A stretch of 64,000 nucleotides of DNA from Brevundimonas diminuta (GTDB lineage Bacteria > Pseudomonadota > Alphaproteobacteria > Caulobacterales > Caulobacteraceae). The stretch lies in the NCBI RefSeq assembly GCF_022654015.1, contig NZ_CP073063.1:2811501-2875500 (forward strand), in the 5' to 3' direction. Position numbers and translations under genes: made by a program. Every line of letters starts with the position of its first letter. Positions within the stretch are counted from its first letter, which is position 1. Below the pieces are notes generated by a model that made no database searches, was not told the origin of the DNA, and saw nothing but the letters and a program-made list of their open reading frames with translations. Positions 33,512 through 42,169 of this stretch are shown piece after piece.

Positions 33512-34974
33512 CCAAGGGCAGGGTCACGACACAGGACATCGTCCAAAAACTCTGGAACCTGTGCCACGTCCTGCGCGACGACGGCGTCAGCTACCAAGAA
33601 TACGTCACCGAGCTGACTTTTCTGTTGTTCCTCAAGATGATGGAAGAGACTGACCGCGAGGATCGCATCCTAGCCGGCTACCGCTGGAGCGACATCGCCG
33701 GACGGGAGGGCGTCGACCAACTCGACCATTACAAGCGTGCCCTGCTGGATCTGGGCAAGTCCGGCGCCCCGGTCGTGCAGTCGATCTTCACCGACGCCCA
33801 GACCAAGCTGCGAAAGCCGGCCAACCTGAAGACCCTGACCACCGCCATCGACACCCTGGACTGGTTCTCGGCGCGCGAGGAGGGCCTCGGCGAGCTCTAT
33901 GAAGGCCTGCTGGAGAAGAACGCAGCTGAGAAGAAGTCCGGTGCGGGCCAGTATTTCACGCCCCGGCCGCTGATCGACTGCATCGTGCGCCTCATGAAGC
34001 CGCAGGCCGGCGAGGTGGTCCAGGACCCGGCAGCAGGCACTGCCGGCTTCCTGGTGGCCGCCGACCGCTACATTAAGGACCACACGGACGACCTCTATGC
34101 CCTGACGCCGTCCGAAGCCTTCTTCCAGCGCAACAACGCCTTCGTCGGCATCGAGCTGGTGCCTGATACCCACCGCCTGGCCCTCATGAACCTGATGCTG
34201 CACGGCGTCGAAGGTCCTATCACCCTGGGGGACAGCCTGACGCCCGACGGCGAGGCCCTGGGCAAGGCGGACCTGATCCTGACCAACCCGCCGTTCGGCA
34301 CCAAGAAGGGCGGCGGACGGCCCAGTCGCGCCGACTTCTCGGTGACGGCCGAAACCTCGAACAAGCAGCTGGCCTTCGTCGAGCACATCGTCCGGGCCCT
34401 GAAGCCCGGCGGCCGCGCGGCGGTGGTGCTGCCCGACAATGTGCTGTTCGAGGACAACACCGGCAAGCGCCTGCGCGACTGGGCGATGAACCTGGCGAAC
34501 GTCCACACCATCCTGCGGCTGCCGACCGGCATCTTCTACGCCCAGGGGGTGAAGACCAACGTCCTGTTCCTGCAGCGCGGCCAGACCGACCGGGGCGCGA
34601 CGGCGGGCGTCTGGGTCTATGACCTGCGCGCCAACATGCCCGCCTTCGGCAAGACCCGCCCCCTGCGTCCCGAGGACTTCGCGGCCTTCGAGGCGGCCTA
34701 TGGCGAGGACCCCAACGGCGGCGCGCCGCGCCAGGACGAAGGCCCCGAGGGTCGCTTCCGCTACTTCAGCCGCGCCGACATCGCCGCCCGGAACGATAAC
34801 CTCGACATCGCCTGGCTGCGCGACGACAGCGACGCCGCCGAGGACGACCTCAGCGACCCCGAGGACATCGCGGCGGCGATCCTGGGCCACCTGCGGGCGG
34901 CCCTGGCGGAGGTCGAGGCGGTCGACACCGAGTTGGCCGGCGAGGAGGCCGTGCCGGCGGAGGTGGAAGCGTGA
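33493..34974 (+). CDS. hsdM: Type I DNA adenine methyltransferase subunit HsdM
   Basis: 493 aa. N-terminal HsdM_N helical domain (about 8-130) starts IVQKLWNLCHVLRDDGVSYQ (20 residues). The N6-adenine methyltransferase domain shows the SAM motif QDPAAGTAGFLVAADR and catalytic motif IV NPPFGTKKG, plus QYFTPRPLIDCIVR. It appears full length and intact. It modifies the DNA sequence set by HsdS; with HsdR disabled the system would be methylation-only. It overlaps hsdR (19 bp) and hsdS (GTGA). Confidence 0.95.
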   Translation: MANSELTKGRVTTQDIVQKLWNLCHVLRDDGVSYQEYVTELTFLLFLKMMEETDREDRILAGYRWSDIAGREGVDQLDHYKRALLDLGKSGAPVVQSIFTDAQTKLRKPANLKTLTTAIDTLDWFSAREEGLGELYEGLLEKNAAEKKSGAGQYFTPRPLIDCIVRLMKPQAGEVVQDPAAGTAGFLVAADRYIKDHTDDLYALTPSEAFFQRNNAFVGIELVPDTHRLALMNLMLHGVEGPITLGDSLTPDGEALGKADLILTNPPFGTKKGGGRPSRADFSVTAETSNKQLAFVEHIVRALKPGGRAAVVLPDNVLFEDNTGKRLRDWAMNLANVHTILRLPTGIFYAQGVKTNVLFLQRGQTDRGATAGVWVYDLRANMPAFGKTRPLRPEDFAAFEAAYGEDPNGGAPRQDEGPEGRFRYFSRADIAARNDNLDIAWLRDDSDAAEDDLSDPEDIAAAILGHLRAALAEVEAVDTELAGEEAVPAEVEA

Positions 34975-36305
34975 GCGAGCTTCCGGAGGGATGGTCTGAG
35001 GTCGCGGTGAACGACCTTACGGACGCCCATGCGCCAATCTGCTACGGCGTCCTTAAGCCCGGCGAGCGCGATGACGCCATCGTGCCAATGGTGCGGGTCA
35101 CAGACATAAGAGGCGACGTTCTCGAACGGTCGCAGTTGATGTTGATCTCGCACCAACTCGATGAAGAGTTCTCTAGGAGCCGGATCAGCGGCGGAGACGT
35201 GCTGCTCTCGATACAGGGCACGGTTGGGCGGGTTGCGGTAGTTCCGGACGACATGCCTGCGGCTAACATCTCGCGAACCATCGCGCGTATCCGTCCAGCT
35301 TCGCTGGATTTGTCTCGCTGGCTCTGGGCCGCACTGCGGACCCCCCAGATGCAAGAAGCTATGGGTGAGGAAACAGGCGGAACAACTCGGGACAGCCTCA
35401 ACATAGGGGCGCTAAGGGACATCTCGATCCGGGTCCCGCCCCTCGCCGAGCAACGACGGATCGTGGCGAAGCTCGACGCCCTGACCGCCCGCACGGCCCG
35501 CGCCCGCGCCGACCTCGACCGCATCCCCGCCCTCGCCGCCCGATTCAAGCAGGCGGTGCTGGCAAGTTGCTTTACTCCGGAGAGTTCGAACGAGCTCGTC
35601 GAGCTCGGAAGCATCGTGTCTCTTGAGAATGGCGACCGAGGAAAAAACTACCCTGGAGAAAACGAGCAACACGACAATGGCTATTGTGTTTTTCTCGGCA
35701 CCAGAAACGTCCATCACGGAAGCTTCGATTGGACTGGAGCAAAATTTATCAGCAAGGATAAGCACGAACTACTGTCTGGTGGGACGCTGCAACGCGGTGA
35801 CGTAGTCCTGACGATCCGAGGGACGTTGGGAAACTGTGCCGTATACGATGAGCGTGCTCCCTTTGAACGTGTCCGTATTAATTCGGCGATGATCATCGTA
35901 CGCCCCAAGGGCAATGTCTTGCCGCACTATGTGATGTGGGCTCTACGGTCTCCCGCCTTCTTGGGTTGGGTCAGTTCAAATGCTCGCGGCTCTGCACAAC
36001 CTCACCTACGTGCTGTTGATATCAAGTCTACCAAAGTGAGGCTTCCAGACTTAGAAGAACAGGCGGCGATTGTTTTGCGGGTAGAGCGGGCCTTCGCGGA
36101 GATTGACCGTCTGGCAGCCGAGGCTTCCAGTGCTCGTCGCCTTCTGAACCGCCTCGACCAAGCAGTCCTCGCTAAGGCCTTCTGGGGTGAACTGGTTCCC
36201 CAAGACCCCGCCGATGAACCCGCCAGCGTCCTCCTTGACCGCATCCGCGCCGAACGCGCCAGCGCCCCCAAGGCGACCCGAGGGCGACGCAAGGCGGCTG
36301 CATGA
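34971..36305 (+). CDS. hsdS: Type I specificity subunit HsdS
   Basis: 444 aa with two target-recognition domains. TRD1 (about 5-150) starts LPEGWSEVAVNDL and ends at the conserved helix IRVPPLAEQRRIVAKLDALT. TRD2 (about 205-350) ends at the repeat VRLPDLEEQAAIVLRVERAF. The two central and C-terminal helices set spacing between half-sites. The TRD2 segment (35580-36050) is distinctly AT-richer, consistent with exchange of specificity domains. GTG start overlaps the hsdM stop. Confidence 0.94.
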   Translation: MSELPEGWSEVAVNDLTDAHAPICYGVLKPGERDDAIVPMVRVTDIRGDVLERSQLMLISHQLDEEFSRSRISGGDVLLSIQGTVGRVAVVPDDMPAANISRTIARIRPASLDLSRWLWAALRTPQMQEAMGEETGGTTRDSLNIGALRDISIRVPPLAEQRRIVAKLDALTARTARARADLDRIPALAARFKQAVLASCFTPESSNELVELGSIVSLENGDRGKNYPGENEQHDNGYCVFLGTRNVHHGSFDWTGAKFISKDKHELLSGGTLQRGDVVLTIRGTLGNCAVYDERAPFERVRINSAMIIVRPKGNVLPHYVMWALRSPAFLGWVSSNARGSAQPHLRAVDIKSTKVRLPDLEEQAAIVLRVERAFAEIDRLAAEASSARRLLNRLDQAVLAKAFWGELVPQDPADEPASVLLDRIRAERASAPKATRGRRKAAA

Positions 36306-36946
36306 GCTACGGTCGGACCGACATCGCCATTGGCGTGATCGATGTCGGCTCGCCGAAGGGCGGGAAGCTGGGCTGGGCGATCCTGACCCCGAACGCCGAT
36401 CCCATCCTCGGCAAGGACCTGGACGTCTTCATCGACGCCATGACAGCGCTGGGCACGAATTGGCCACTGGCCATAGGCTTTGAGGCCCCATTGTTCATCC
36501 CGGCGTCCGCCGAGGCCCTCAAGATCCTGAGCGGCCGGAAGGGCGAGGGATCTCGCCCCTGGAGCGCGGGAGCGGGAGCTGCAGTCACCACGGCCGCGCT
36601 GGCGGTGGTCACCTACACGCTGACGGGCCTGCGCCGAGGGCTGAGCCAGGCGGCGGCCTCAACCGACGTCAACGCCCTGCCGACTTGTCCCGGCGACATC
36701 CTTTTCTTTGAGGCCTTCGTCACAGCGGCGGCGAAGGGCGACGACCATGCCGACGACGCCTTCATCGCCGCCCGCGAGACCAAAGCGCTCCTCGGAGGCG
36801 ACCGGCCCTACCGCTCAGCCATCGACGAGCCCGAGGCGTTCAGCTTACTCGGCGCGAGCCTGCTACGCACTGGTTGGTCGACGGACTTGGCCGTGCTGTC
36901 CGCGCCATGTCTGGTCGTGAAACCTGGCTTTGACCACTACGCCTGA
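36302..36946 (+). CDS. RM-linked unknown protein, RNase H-fold-like
   Basis: 214 aa, ATGA-coupled to hsdS, so part of the hsd operon. The start IAIGVIDVGSPKGGKLGWAI resembles the first strand of RNase H-fold proteins (Asp followed by Gly-Trp-Ala). A second acidic strand is AIGFEAPLFIP and a late acidic helix is DDHADDAFIAARETKALL. This Asp/Glu/Asp spacing is like DUF429 or YqgF-like predicted nucleases. No exact family is recognised; nuclease activity is inference from pattern and operon. Confidence 0.75.
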   Translation: MSYGRTDIAIGVIDVGSPKGGKLGWAILTPNADPILGKDLDVFIDAMTALGTNWPLAIGFEAPLFIPASAEALKILSGRKGEGSRPWSAGAGAAVTTAALAVVTYTLTGLRRGLSQAAASTDVNALPTCPGDILFFEAFVTAAAKGDDHADDAFIAARETKALLGGDRPYRSAIDEPEAFSLLGASLLRTGWSTDLAVLSAPCLVVKPGFDHYA

Positions 36947-36958
36947 CAGGGAGCGTGC

Positions 36959-37510
36959 GTGCCATATACCGATCTGACCCAACGAGTGCTTGAGCGGCTG
37001 GACGCCACCAGCATGGCGGTGCGTGATCTCGCGCCAGCACTGACGACCTTCAAGATCACGCCAGAGCATCTAGCATCTGAAGAGGCGGCGCAGGCGCTGC
37101 TCTCAGACATCCGGAGAGGGAGCGGGGCTGGGCGCTGTCTCTACGTGCTTCAGGTCTGTGATGCTAACCTCGACCAGACGCACCTTGCCAATTTCCAAGA
37201 CCGTTTTGCAGCGGCCAAAGACCGCGCATCGGGCTCCCTAGCCTTTCCTCGCTTGAACAAGGTCGAGCCTTCTCGCGTGTTGTATGTAGGTAGCTCGTTG
37301 ACCCTGAGTTCTCGCATCAAGGAACACCTAGGATACGGCTCTGACCGAACCTTTGCGCTCCGACTCAATAGTTGGGTTCCGGCGTGCGAGATCGATCTCC
37401 TGGTGGCTGCCTATGACCGCGATGCTTCAAATGAAGCAGTCCTCCTTCTGGAGGACACGCTTTGGCGTCGCTTGACCCCTATGTTCGGGCGTTCGGGTTC
37501 AGCGCGCTGA
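36959..37510 (+). CDS. RM-linked GIY-YIG-like protein
   Basis: 183 aa from GTG 36959 with AGGGAG upstream, 12 bp after the previous gene. The C-terminal half looks like a GIY-YIG nuclease: RCLYVLQV, then RVLYVGSSLTLSSRIKEHLG with the expected Tyr, Gly and Arg, a His in the helix, and a late acidic LLEDTLWRRLTPMFGRSG. The N-terminal 60 residues are helical with no recognised domain. It is the last gene of the island before the right end. DNA cleavage or nicking is plausible, not shown. Confidence 0.75.
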   Translation: MPYTDLTQRVLERLDATSMAVRDLAPALTTFKITPEHLASEEAAQALLSDIRRGSGAGRCLYVLQVCDANLDQTHLANFQDRFAAAKDRASGSLAFPRLNKVEPSRVLYVGSSLTLSSRIKEHLGYGSDRTFALRLNSWVPACEIDLLVAAYDRDASNEAVLLLEDTLWRRLTPMFGRSGSAR

Positions 37511-37563
37511 TCCAGCACGTCGCGTCGGTGTGACCCAGCGGATGTCCGCATCCTCCTCTTGCC

Positions 37564-37590
37564 TGTGACACCCAGACTGTGACACACGAC
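37564..37590 (+). promoter_or_regulatory. Tandem TGTGACAC repeats inside the right end
   Basis: TGTGACACCCAGAC then TGTGACACACGAC. They share the exact 15-mer GACTGTGACACACGA with the left end (26578-26592). They are probable integrase or accessory binding sites. Confidence 0.6.
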
Positions 37591-37648
37591 ACTTTTGAAG
37601 GCCGTTAAAGCCTAGGAAATCCGGCACCAGAGGGGTCCCTAGAGGCTC

Positions 37649-37666
37649 TCCCTCCGGGCCTACCAC
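37649..37666 (+). repeat. attR core (18 bp)
   Basis: Exact copy of the tRNA 3' end (TCCCTCCGGGCCTACCAC) without the rest of a tRNA. The sequence after it (CCTGTCTG) differs from attL by one base in the first four, as expected at an old junction. Confidence 0.9.
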
Positions 37667-37729
37667 CCTGTCTGTCGGAACCGCTTAGAAGCGGCTCACG
37701 ACCGCTTAACGGCAGTGTTGCATGCACGC

Positions 37730-38371
37730 TCACCAGCGGAAGGTGAAACGACCGATAGCAGCACCCAGGGCCGCGACGAGGCCCATGCCCAAGGTGTACC
37801 AGACGGCTACAAAGGCGGCTGTGTGCTCGGGGCAATGCAGGCCATAGACGGTCGCGGCCAGCCCTGCGGTCAGAAGACCGGCGGCGCCGCCGGCTAAAGC
37901 GGGCTTCACAGGGGCGAATCGTCTCGCGGCGAAGAAGATGAACGGCGCCGCCAGAGCGCCGAGCGACAGGATATTCGTCGGACAGACCCTGGCGGAACGC
38001 CCGATGACCATGTCCATCCGCGCGTCAGGCGCAGCGCCCAGCAACTCCACGACAGCCCATCCGGCAGCGACGGCCAAAATGGCGGCTAGCAGGATTGCGG
38101 GACGGCGCGGCGAAGCGCCCGGCCGCCCCAGTCGATCCAGGAGCCAGAAGCCGGCGACGCACAGGGAGGCCGTATAGGCCGCCTTGGCCCAGAAGGTCGG
38201 TCCGGCGACGGCCGACATCAGATCCGGTCGCAATCCCAGCCACCAAACGACACCAGCAAGCGCGACGCCCGCCGCCGGCAGCATGAACAGCAGCACACGA
38301 CGGTCAATGTCGCTTCGGGACGTCGGCGGCAAGTCCAGCGCCAGGCTGGTGATCAGGTCGTCAGTCTTCAT
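37730..38371 (-). CDS. NrsF-like anti-sigma factor (DUF1109)
   Basis: 213 aa inner-membrane protein with six hydrophobic helices after a cytoplasmic N-terminus (KTDDLITSLALDLPP). Two Cys in likely periplasmic loops, in RVCPTN and GLHCPEHT, correspond to the conserved pair of Caulobacter NrsF, which sequesters SigF and releases it on oxidation or metal stress. The gene overlaps the sigma factor gene by 11 bp. It is the first host gene right of the island. Confidence 0.9.
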   Translation of the reverse strand: MKTDDLITSLALDLPPTSRSDIDRRVLLFMLPAAGVALAGVVWWLGLRPDLMSAVAGPTFWAKAAYTASLCVAGFWLLDRLGRPGASPRRPAILLAAILAVAAGWAVVELLGAAPDARMDMVIGRSARVCPTNILSLGALAAPFIFFAARRFAPVKPALAGGAAGLLTAGLAATVYGLHCPEHTAAFVAVWYTLGMGLVAALGAAIGRFTFRW

Positions 38372-38849
38372 CGTTGGACCCTGCTGCTCCAGCCGCGAAG
38401 CGCGCGGTCAAAGCCTTGAAGCTGCGATGGATGCTGACCTTGGCGGCGGCGACGGAATAGCCGTGACGCTCGGCCGCCTCGGCCACGCTCAGTCCGATGA
38501 CTTTCACATCATGGATCAGGGCGCGCTGTCGCGCCGGGAGGATCGACAAGGCGCGGGTCAAATCGCGTCGCATGACCCCGTCCTCGACCGTGTGCTCGGC
38601 CAGCAGCACGATTGCGTCGTCCAGCGGCTCGGTGAGGCGTCGGCCCTGGCGGCGCAGGTGGTCGATCAGCTTGTGGCGGGCGATCGTGAAGGCCCAGGCC
38701 GTGAACGACTGGTTGCGATCCCATGTGGCGCGCTTGGCGTGAATGGCGATTAGGGTCTCTTGCACGAGGTCCTCCGCGTCGCTTTCTCCGTTGAAAAGAC
38801 GGCGTTTGAAAAAGGGCCGCAGGTGCGCGGCCAGGTCCGACAGCAGCAC
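38361..38849 (-). CDS. ECF sigma factor (SigF-like)
   Basis: 162 aa. Sigma-70 region 2 (about 10-75) has DAEDLVQETLIAIHAKRATW, i.e. the usual DLVQET, and FTAWAFTIARHKLIDHLRR. Region 4 (about 95-150) has LPARQRALI and an HTH LSVAEAAERHGYSVAAAKVS. The start is GTG at 38849; an in-frame stop lies just upstream. It is coupled to the NrsF-like anti-sigma, so response to chromate/cadmium-type or oxidative stress is likely by analogy with Caulobacter. It is divergent from the BufC-like gene with only 41 bp between. Confidence 0.92.
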   Translation of the reverse strand: MLLSDLAAHLRPFFKRRLFNGESDAEDLVQETLIAIHAKRATWDRNQSFTAWAFTIARHKLIDHLRRQGRRLTEPLDDAIVLLAEHTVEDGVMRRDLTRALSILPARQRALIHDVKVIGLSVAEAAERHGYSVAAAKVSIHRSFKALTARFAAGAAGSNDED

Positions 38850-38890
38850 GCGCCAACGCGATCAAGCCGTCGCCATAATGGAGGCCTGCC

Positions 38891-39676
38891 ATGTCCAGCG
38901 CGCCACCTGACGATCAGATGCTGTCATTTCATGCGAGCTTCTCCCTGGCCTTGCAGGGGCAGGGCTCCGTGCTCACACCGTGGCTGGCGGATCCAAATGC
39001 GCCCGGATTGGCGGTTTATCGAAACACGGTGGCCAAGGGGCGGGCCGACGCCCTGGCGGGTCTCTATCCGACTGTCGAACGGTTGGTCGGTCCGGACTGG
39101 TTTCGCGACGCCGCTTTGATCTACGCCGACAGCGCGCCTCCCTCATCCCCGGTTCTCGATGCCTATGGCGAGGGCTTCCCGGAGTGGCTGGCGACGTTTC
39201 CGCCCGCGTTTGAACTTCAGTTTCTGCCGCCTGTCGCCCGTCTTGATCGCGCACGGAGCCGCGCGCACCGCGCCGCTGACGCACCGACCCTGCTCCCTGG
39301 GACGGTCGCCGCCCTGTCGCACACTGCTCTCAACGCTGGCCGCCCGGTCCTGCATCCGTCTGCGCAAGTCTTCTGGTTCGACTGGACTGCGCCTTCGATC
39401 TGGCTGGCCAATCGTGTGGCTGCGCCTCCGGACGACATGCTGTGGGACCAGTCCCCCGAGGGCCTGTTGATCGTGCGTCCGGAAATGCAGGTCCAGACCC
39501 ATCGGTTGACCCGTCCTCAGTTCGCCTTCCTCGACGCCTGCCGGCACGGCCGCACCGTCGGAGCAGCGGCTCTGGCCGCCCTCGCCGCCGATCCCGCAGC
39601 CAATCTGTCCGAGCTGTTCAGAGATCTGCTTCTGAGCGGCGCCTTCACCCGTATCGAAACCGGAGCGCCACAATGA
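38891..39676 (+). CDS. DUF2063 protein (BufC/HvfC-like)
   Basis: 261 aa. The DUF2063 N-terminal domain (about 8-95) has [20 protein letters not shown] (20 residues) and [19 protein letters not shown] second domain (about 110-255) has [10 protein letters not shown] and [13 protein letters not shown]. In bufferin and MNIO gene clusters this family accompanies the DUF692 enzyme that modifies a metal-binding RiPP precursor (DUF2282). Those two genes are not next to it here. ATGA overlap with the DoxX gene indicates one operon. Confidence 0.9.
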   Translation: MSSAPPDDQMLSFHASFSLALQGQGSVLTPWLADPNAPGLAVYRNTVAKGRADALAGLYPTVERLVGPDWFRDAALIYADSAPPSSPVLDAYGEGFPEWLATFPPAFELQFLPPVARLDRARSRAHRAADAPTLLPGTVAALSHTALNAGRPVLHPSAQVFWFDWTAPSIWLANRVAAPPDDMLWDQSPEGLLIVRPEMQVQTHRLTRPQFAFLDACRHGRTVGAAALAALAADPAANLSELFRDLLLSGAFTRIETGAPQ

Positions 39677-40134
39677 CCGAACTGACCGCCGCATCGTCGC
39701 CGCGCCCCTCCCTGGCGGCCCTCCCACGCCTGGCCCAGGCTGCGATCCCCCTGCCGGTGCTCAGCCTGATCGCGCGTGTATCGATCGCGGCGGTCTTCTT
39801 TCTTTCCGGCCGGACAAAGGTGGAGGGCCTGCTGACCATCACAGACAGCACCTATGCTCTGTTCGCCGAGGAATACCGACTGCCTCTGATCCCCGGCGAT
39901 ATCGCCGCCCATCTGGCGACCTATTCGGAACATTTGTTCCCGGTCCTGCTGGTGCTCGGCCTCGGCGCCCGCTTCGCCGCGCTCGCGCTTCTTGGCATGA
40001 CCATAGTGATCGAGGTTTTCGTCTACCCCCTCGGTTGGCCGACCCACCTGCTCTGGGCGACGGTGCTGCTCTACATCATCAGGTTCGGCGCCGGACCGAT
40101 CAGCCTGGATCATTGGCTGAGCCGGAGAAGCTGA
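39673..40134 (+). CDS. DoxX-family membrane protein (BufD-like)
   Basis: 153 aa with four hydrophobic helices. The DoxX start is [20 protein letters not shown] (20 residues), and the end [20 protein letters not shown] is typical. In SigF-type and bufferin clusters DoxX is the usual last gene. It is coupled to the DUF2063 gene. About 215 bp of apparently non-coding sequence follow before the SLC13 gene. Confidence 0.9.
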   Translation: MTELTAASSPRPSLAALPRLAQAAIPLPVLSLIARVSIAAVFFLSGRTKVEGLLTITDSTYALFAEEYRLPLIPGDIAAHLATYSEHLFPVLLVLGLGARFAALALLGMTIVIEVFVYPLGWPTHLLWATVLLYIIRFGAGPISLDHWLSRRS

Positions 40135-40349
40135 TCCTTAGCACTGCTCAGGTCTGCATTTTCGCCCTCATCTACTGCTTGATCTGAATTGTCATCGTGC
40201 ATCTTGGTAGCTGGGTCGTCATGCCCTTCCGCCAGGATAGGATCAGCACTGACAGCAGATGCTCTTCTGTCGTTGAGTGATCCAGAGGGCTGGCTGCCTT
40301 CTAGCATTCAGCCTACGCTGCGTGCTGATCATGCAAGGGCGCTAGGCGA

Positions 40350-42125
40350 GTGACGTTTCAACAGGGACTGGCCTTTGGCCTTGTCGGGCTGACAATCGGC
40401 GCCTTCATCTGGGGTCGATTTCGTTACGACCTGGTCGCGGTCGTCGCATTGGTTGCAGGATTGGCGATCGGCATCATCCCCGCCGAGGCTGCGTTTGACG
40501 GTTTCAAGAACGATGTCACCGTCATCATCGCCTGCGCGCTGATCGTTTCGGCGGCCTTCGCCCGGTCGGGGGTCATTGAACTCGCGATGCGGCGTGTGAT
40601 GCCGCTGTTAACGACTGAGCGCTCCCAGGTCCCGGTTCTGACCGGCGCTGTGACCTTGCTTTCCATGGCGACGAAGAATGTCGGTGCACTGGCGATCATG
40701 ATGCCGGTCGCGCTTCAGGTGGCGCGCCAGACGAAGTCGTCTCCCTCACGGCTCCTGATGCCGATGGCTTTCGGCGCCATGGCGGGCGGCATGGTCACCC
40801 TGGTCGGGACCGCCCCGAACATCATCGTCGCCGAAGTGCGTCAGAGCATCGTCGGCAAACCCTTCTCCATGTTCGACTACGCACCCGTGGGCCTGGCGCT
40901 CACCCTGATCGCCCTGGCGTTTTTGGCGTTCGGCTATCGCCTGTTGCCCCGCGATCGACAGGGCGCGACGTCCATGAGCGCGGCCCTGGCCGCCAACGCC
41001 TATGCCACGGAAGTCAGGGCGCCTGAAGGCTGGGCTCCGGGATCTATGACCGTGTCCGCTCTCGGCGCCCTCGGCGACGGGGAGGTCAAGATCATGGCGT
41101 TGATCCGGTCAGGGAAACGGCGGCTGAATCCCAGAGGCAATGTCGTCGTCAAGGCGGGTGACGCGCTGCTGATCGAGGGCGAGCAGCAGGCGCTGGAGGG
41201 CTTCGTCAGTCGGGCTCAGATGAATCTCATCCGTGATGATCGCCCGGTTCCCATGGCGACCGCATCCGAGGAGATTGCGATCGTAGAGGCGGTGATCGGC
41301 CGAAACTCCCCGCTGCAAGGGCAGTCTGTTCGAAGCTCGGATCTATACGGCCAGCACGGGATTAATCTGCTGGGCGTGTCGCGAAGCGGCTTTCAACTGA
41401 CCCAGCATCTGCGGACGGCGAAACTGGCCCCCGGCGATATCATCCTGCTTCAAGGCGCCGAACAGGCGCTGCCGGTCGCGCTGAGAGCGCTGGATTTACT
41501 GCCCCTGGCGGAGCGTCAGGTTCAACTCGGAAGCGTGCGCAGGCGGTTCATGCCGGCTGTTGTTCTTGCGTGCGCCATGACGCTCGTCGGCCTTGGCCTG
41601 GTTCCAGTCGCCGTCGCCTTCTTCGGCGCCGCCGTCGTCATCGTCGCCTTGGGCGGCTTGAAGATGCGTGAGGCCTATGCCGCCCTCGATGGACCTCTGC
41701 TGGTTCTGATCGCAGCCCTCATTCCCGTCTCAGACGCGATCCAATCCACGGGTGGGTCCGATCTGATCGCGGGACTGCTTCGCCACGTGTTCACAGGCTT
41801 GCCGGGCGTTGTCGCGATCACCGGCGTCATGCTCGCCTCAATGGCGGTTACGCCCTTCCTGAACAATGCGGCGACCGTTCTGATCGTCGCCCCGATCGGA
41901 GCGACGCTGGCCAAGCAGCTTGGCTACAATCCGGATCCATTCCTGATGGCGGTCGCGGTCGGCGCCGCGTGCGACTTCCTGACGCCCATCGGTCATCAGT
42001 GCAACACGCTGGTCATGGGACCTGGGGGCTATAAGTTTTCTGATTATCCCAGGCTGGGCGCGCCTTTGAGCGCGCTCGTTCTGGTCACGGGGCCATCGCT
42101 CATCTTGCTGTTTTGGCCTCTTTGA
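40350..42125 (+). CDS. SLC13/ArsB-type transporter with RCK_C domains
   Basis: 591 aa from a GTG start. Two membrane halves (about 5-200 and 400-590) flank two TrkA-C (RCK_C) domains (about 215-385, e.g. GEVKIMALIRSGKRRLNPRG and LYGQHGINLLGVSRSGF). Transport motifs TKNVGALAIMMPVA and LVGTAPNIIVAEV, and in the second half FLNNAATVLIVAPI, are typical of the divalent anion:Na+ symporter superfamily. The substrate is unknown (sulfate, dicarboxylate or similar). GTG chosen because the preceding sequence contains stops. Confidence 0.92.
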   Translation: MTFQQGLAFGLVGLTIGAFIWGRFRYDLVAVVALVAGLAIGIIPAEAAFDGFKNDVTVIIACALIVSAAFARSGVIELAMRRVMPLLTTERSQVPVLTGAVTLLSMATKNVGALAIMMPVALQVARQTKSSPSRLLMPMAFGAMAGGMVTLVGTAPNIIVAEVRQSIVGKPFSMFDYAPVGLALTLIALAFLAFGYRLLPRDRQGATSMSAALAANAYATEVRAPEGWAPGSMTVSALGALGDGEVKIMALIRSGKRRLNPRGNVVVKAGDALLIEGEQQALEGFVSRAQMNLIRDDRPVPMATASEEIAIVEAVIGRNSPLQGQSVRSSDLYGQHGINLLGVSRSGFQLTQHLRTAKLAPGDIILLQGAEQALPVALRALDLLPLAERQVQLGSVRRRFMPAVVLACAMTLVGLGLVPVAVAFFGAAVVIVALGGLKMREAYAALDGPLLVLIAALIPVSDAIQSTGGSDLIAGLLRHVFTGLPGVVAITGVMLASMAVTPFLNNAATVLIVAPIGATLAKQLGYNPDPFLMAVAVGAACDFLTPIGHQCNTLVMGPGGYKFSDYPRLGAPLSALVLVTGPSLILLFWPL

Positions 42126-42169
42126 TTGGCTCGAGGTTAGAAGATAGTGTTGGACCAGACAGGTCAGGA

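Larger units (their letters stand above)
26487..37666 (+). mobile_element. Integrated genomic island in a tRNA 3' end (about 11.2 kb)
   Basis: Bounded by an exact 18-bp direct repeat (TCCCTCCGGGCCTACCAC) that is the tRNA 3' end on the left and a lone copy at 37649-37666 on the right. It contains a tyrosine integrase adjacent to the tRNA, a serine recombinase, a resolvase remnant, unknown genes, and a type I restriction-modification operon with two accessory genes. Parts are less GC-biased than the flanks. No conjugation or phage structural genes are visible, so it is probably a non-self-mobile integrative element or defence island. Confidence 0.9.

Noticed and set aside
37649..37666. A second tRNA gene at the right island end
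   Set aside because: Only the 3' 17-18 nt are present; there is no anticodon or D arm. It is the attR duplicate.
26487..37666. A prophage or conjugative element
   Set aside because: No capsid, terminase, tail, relaxase or type IV secretion genes are visible in the island.
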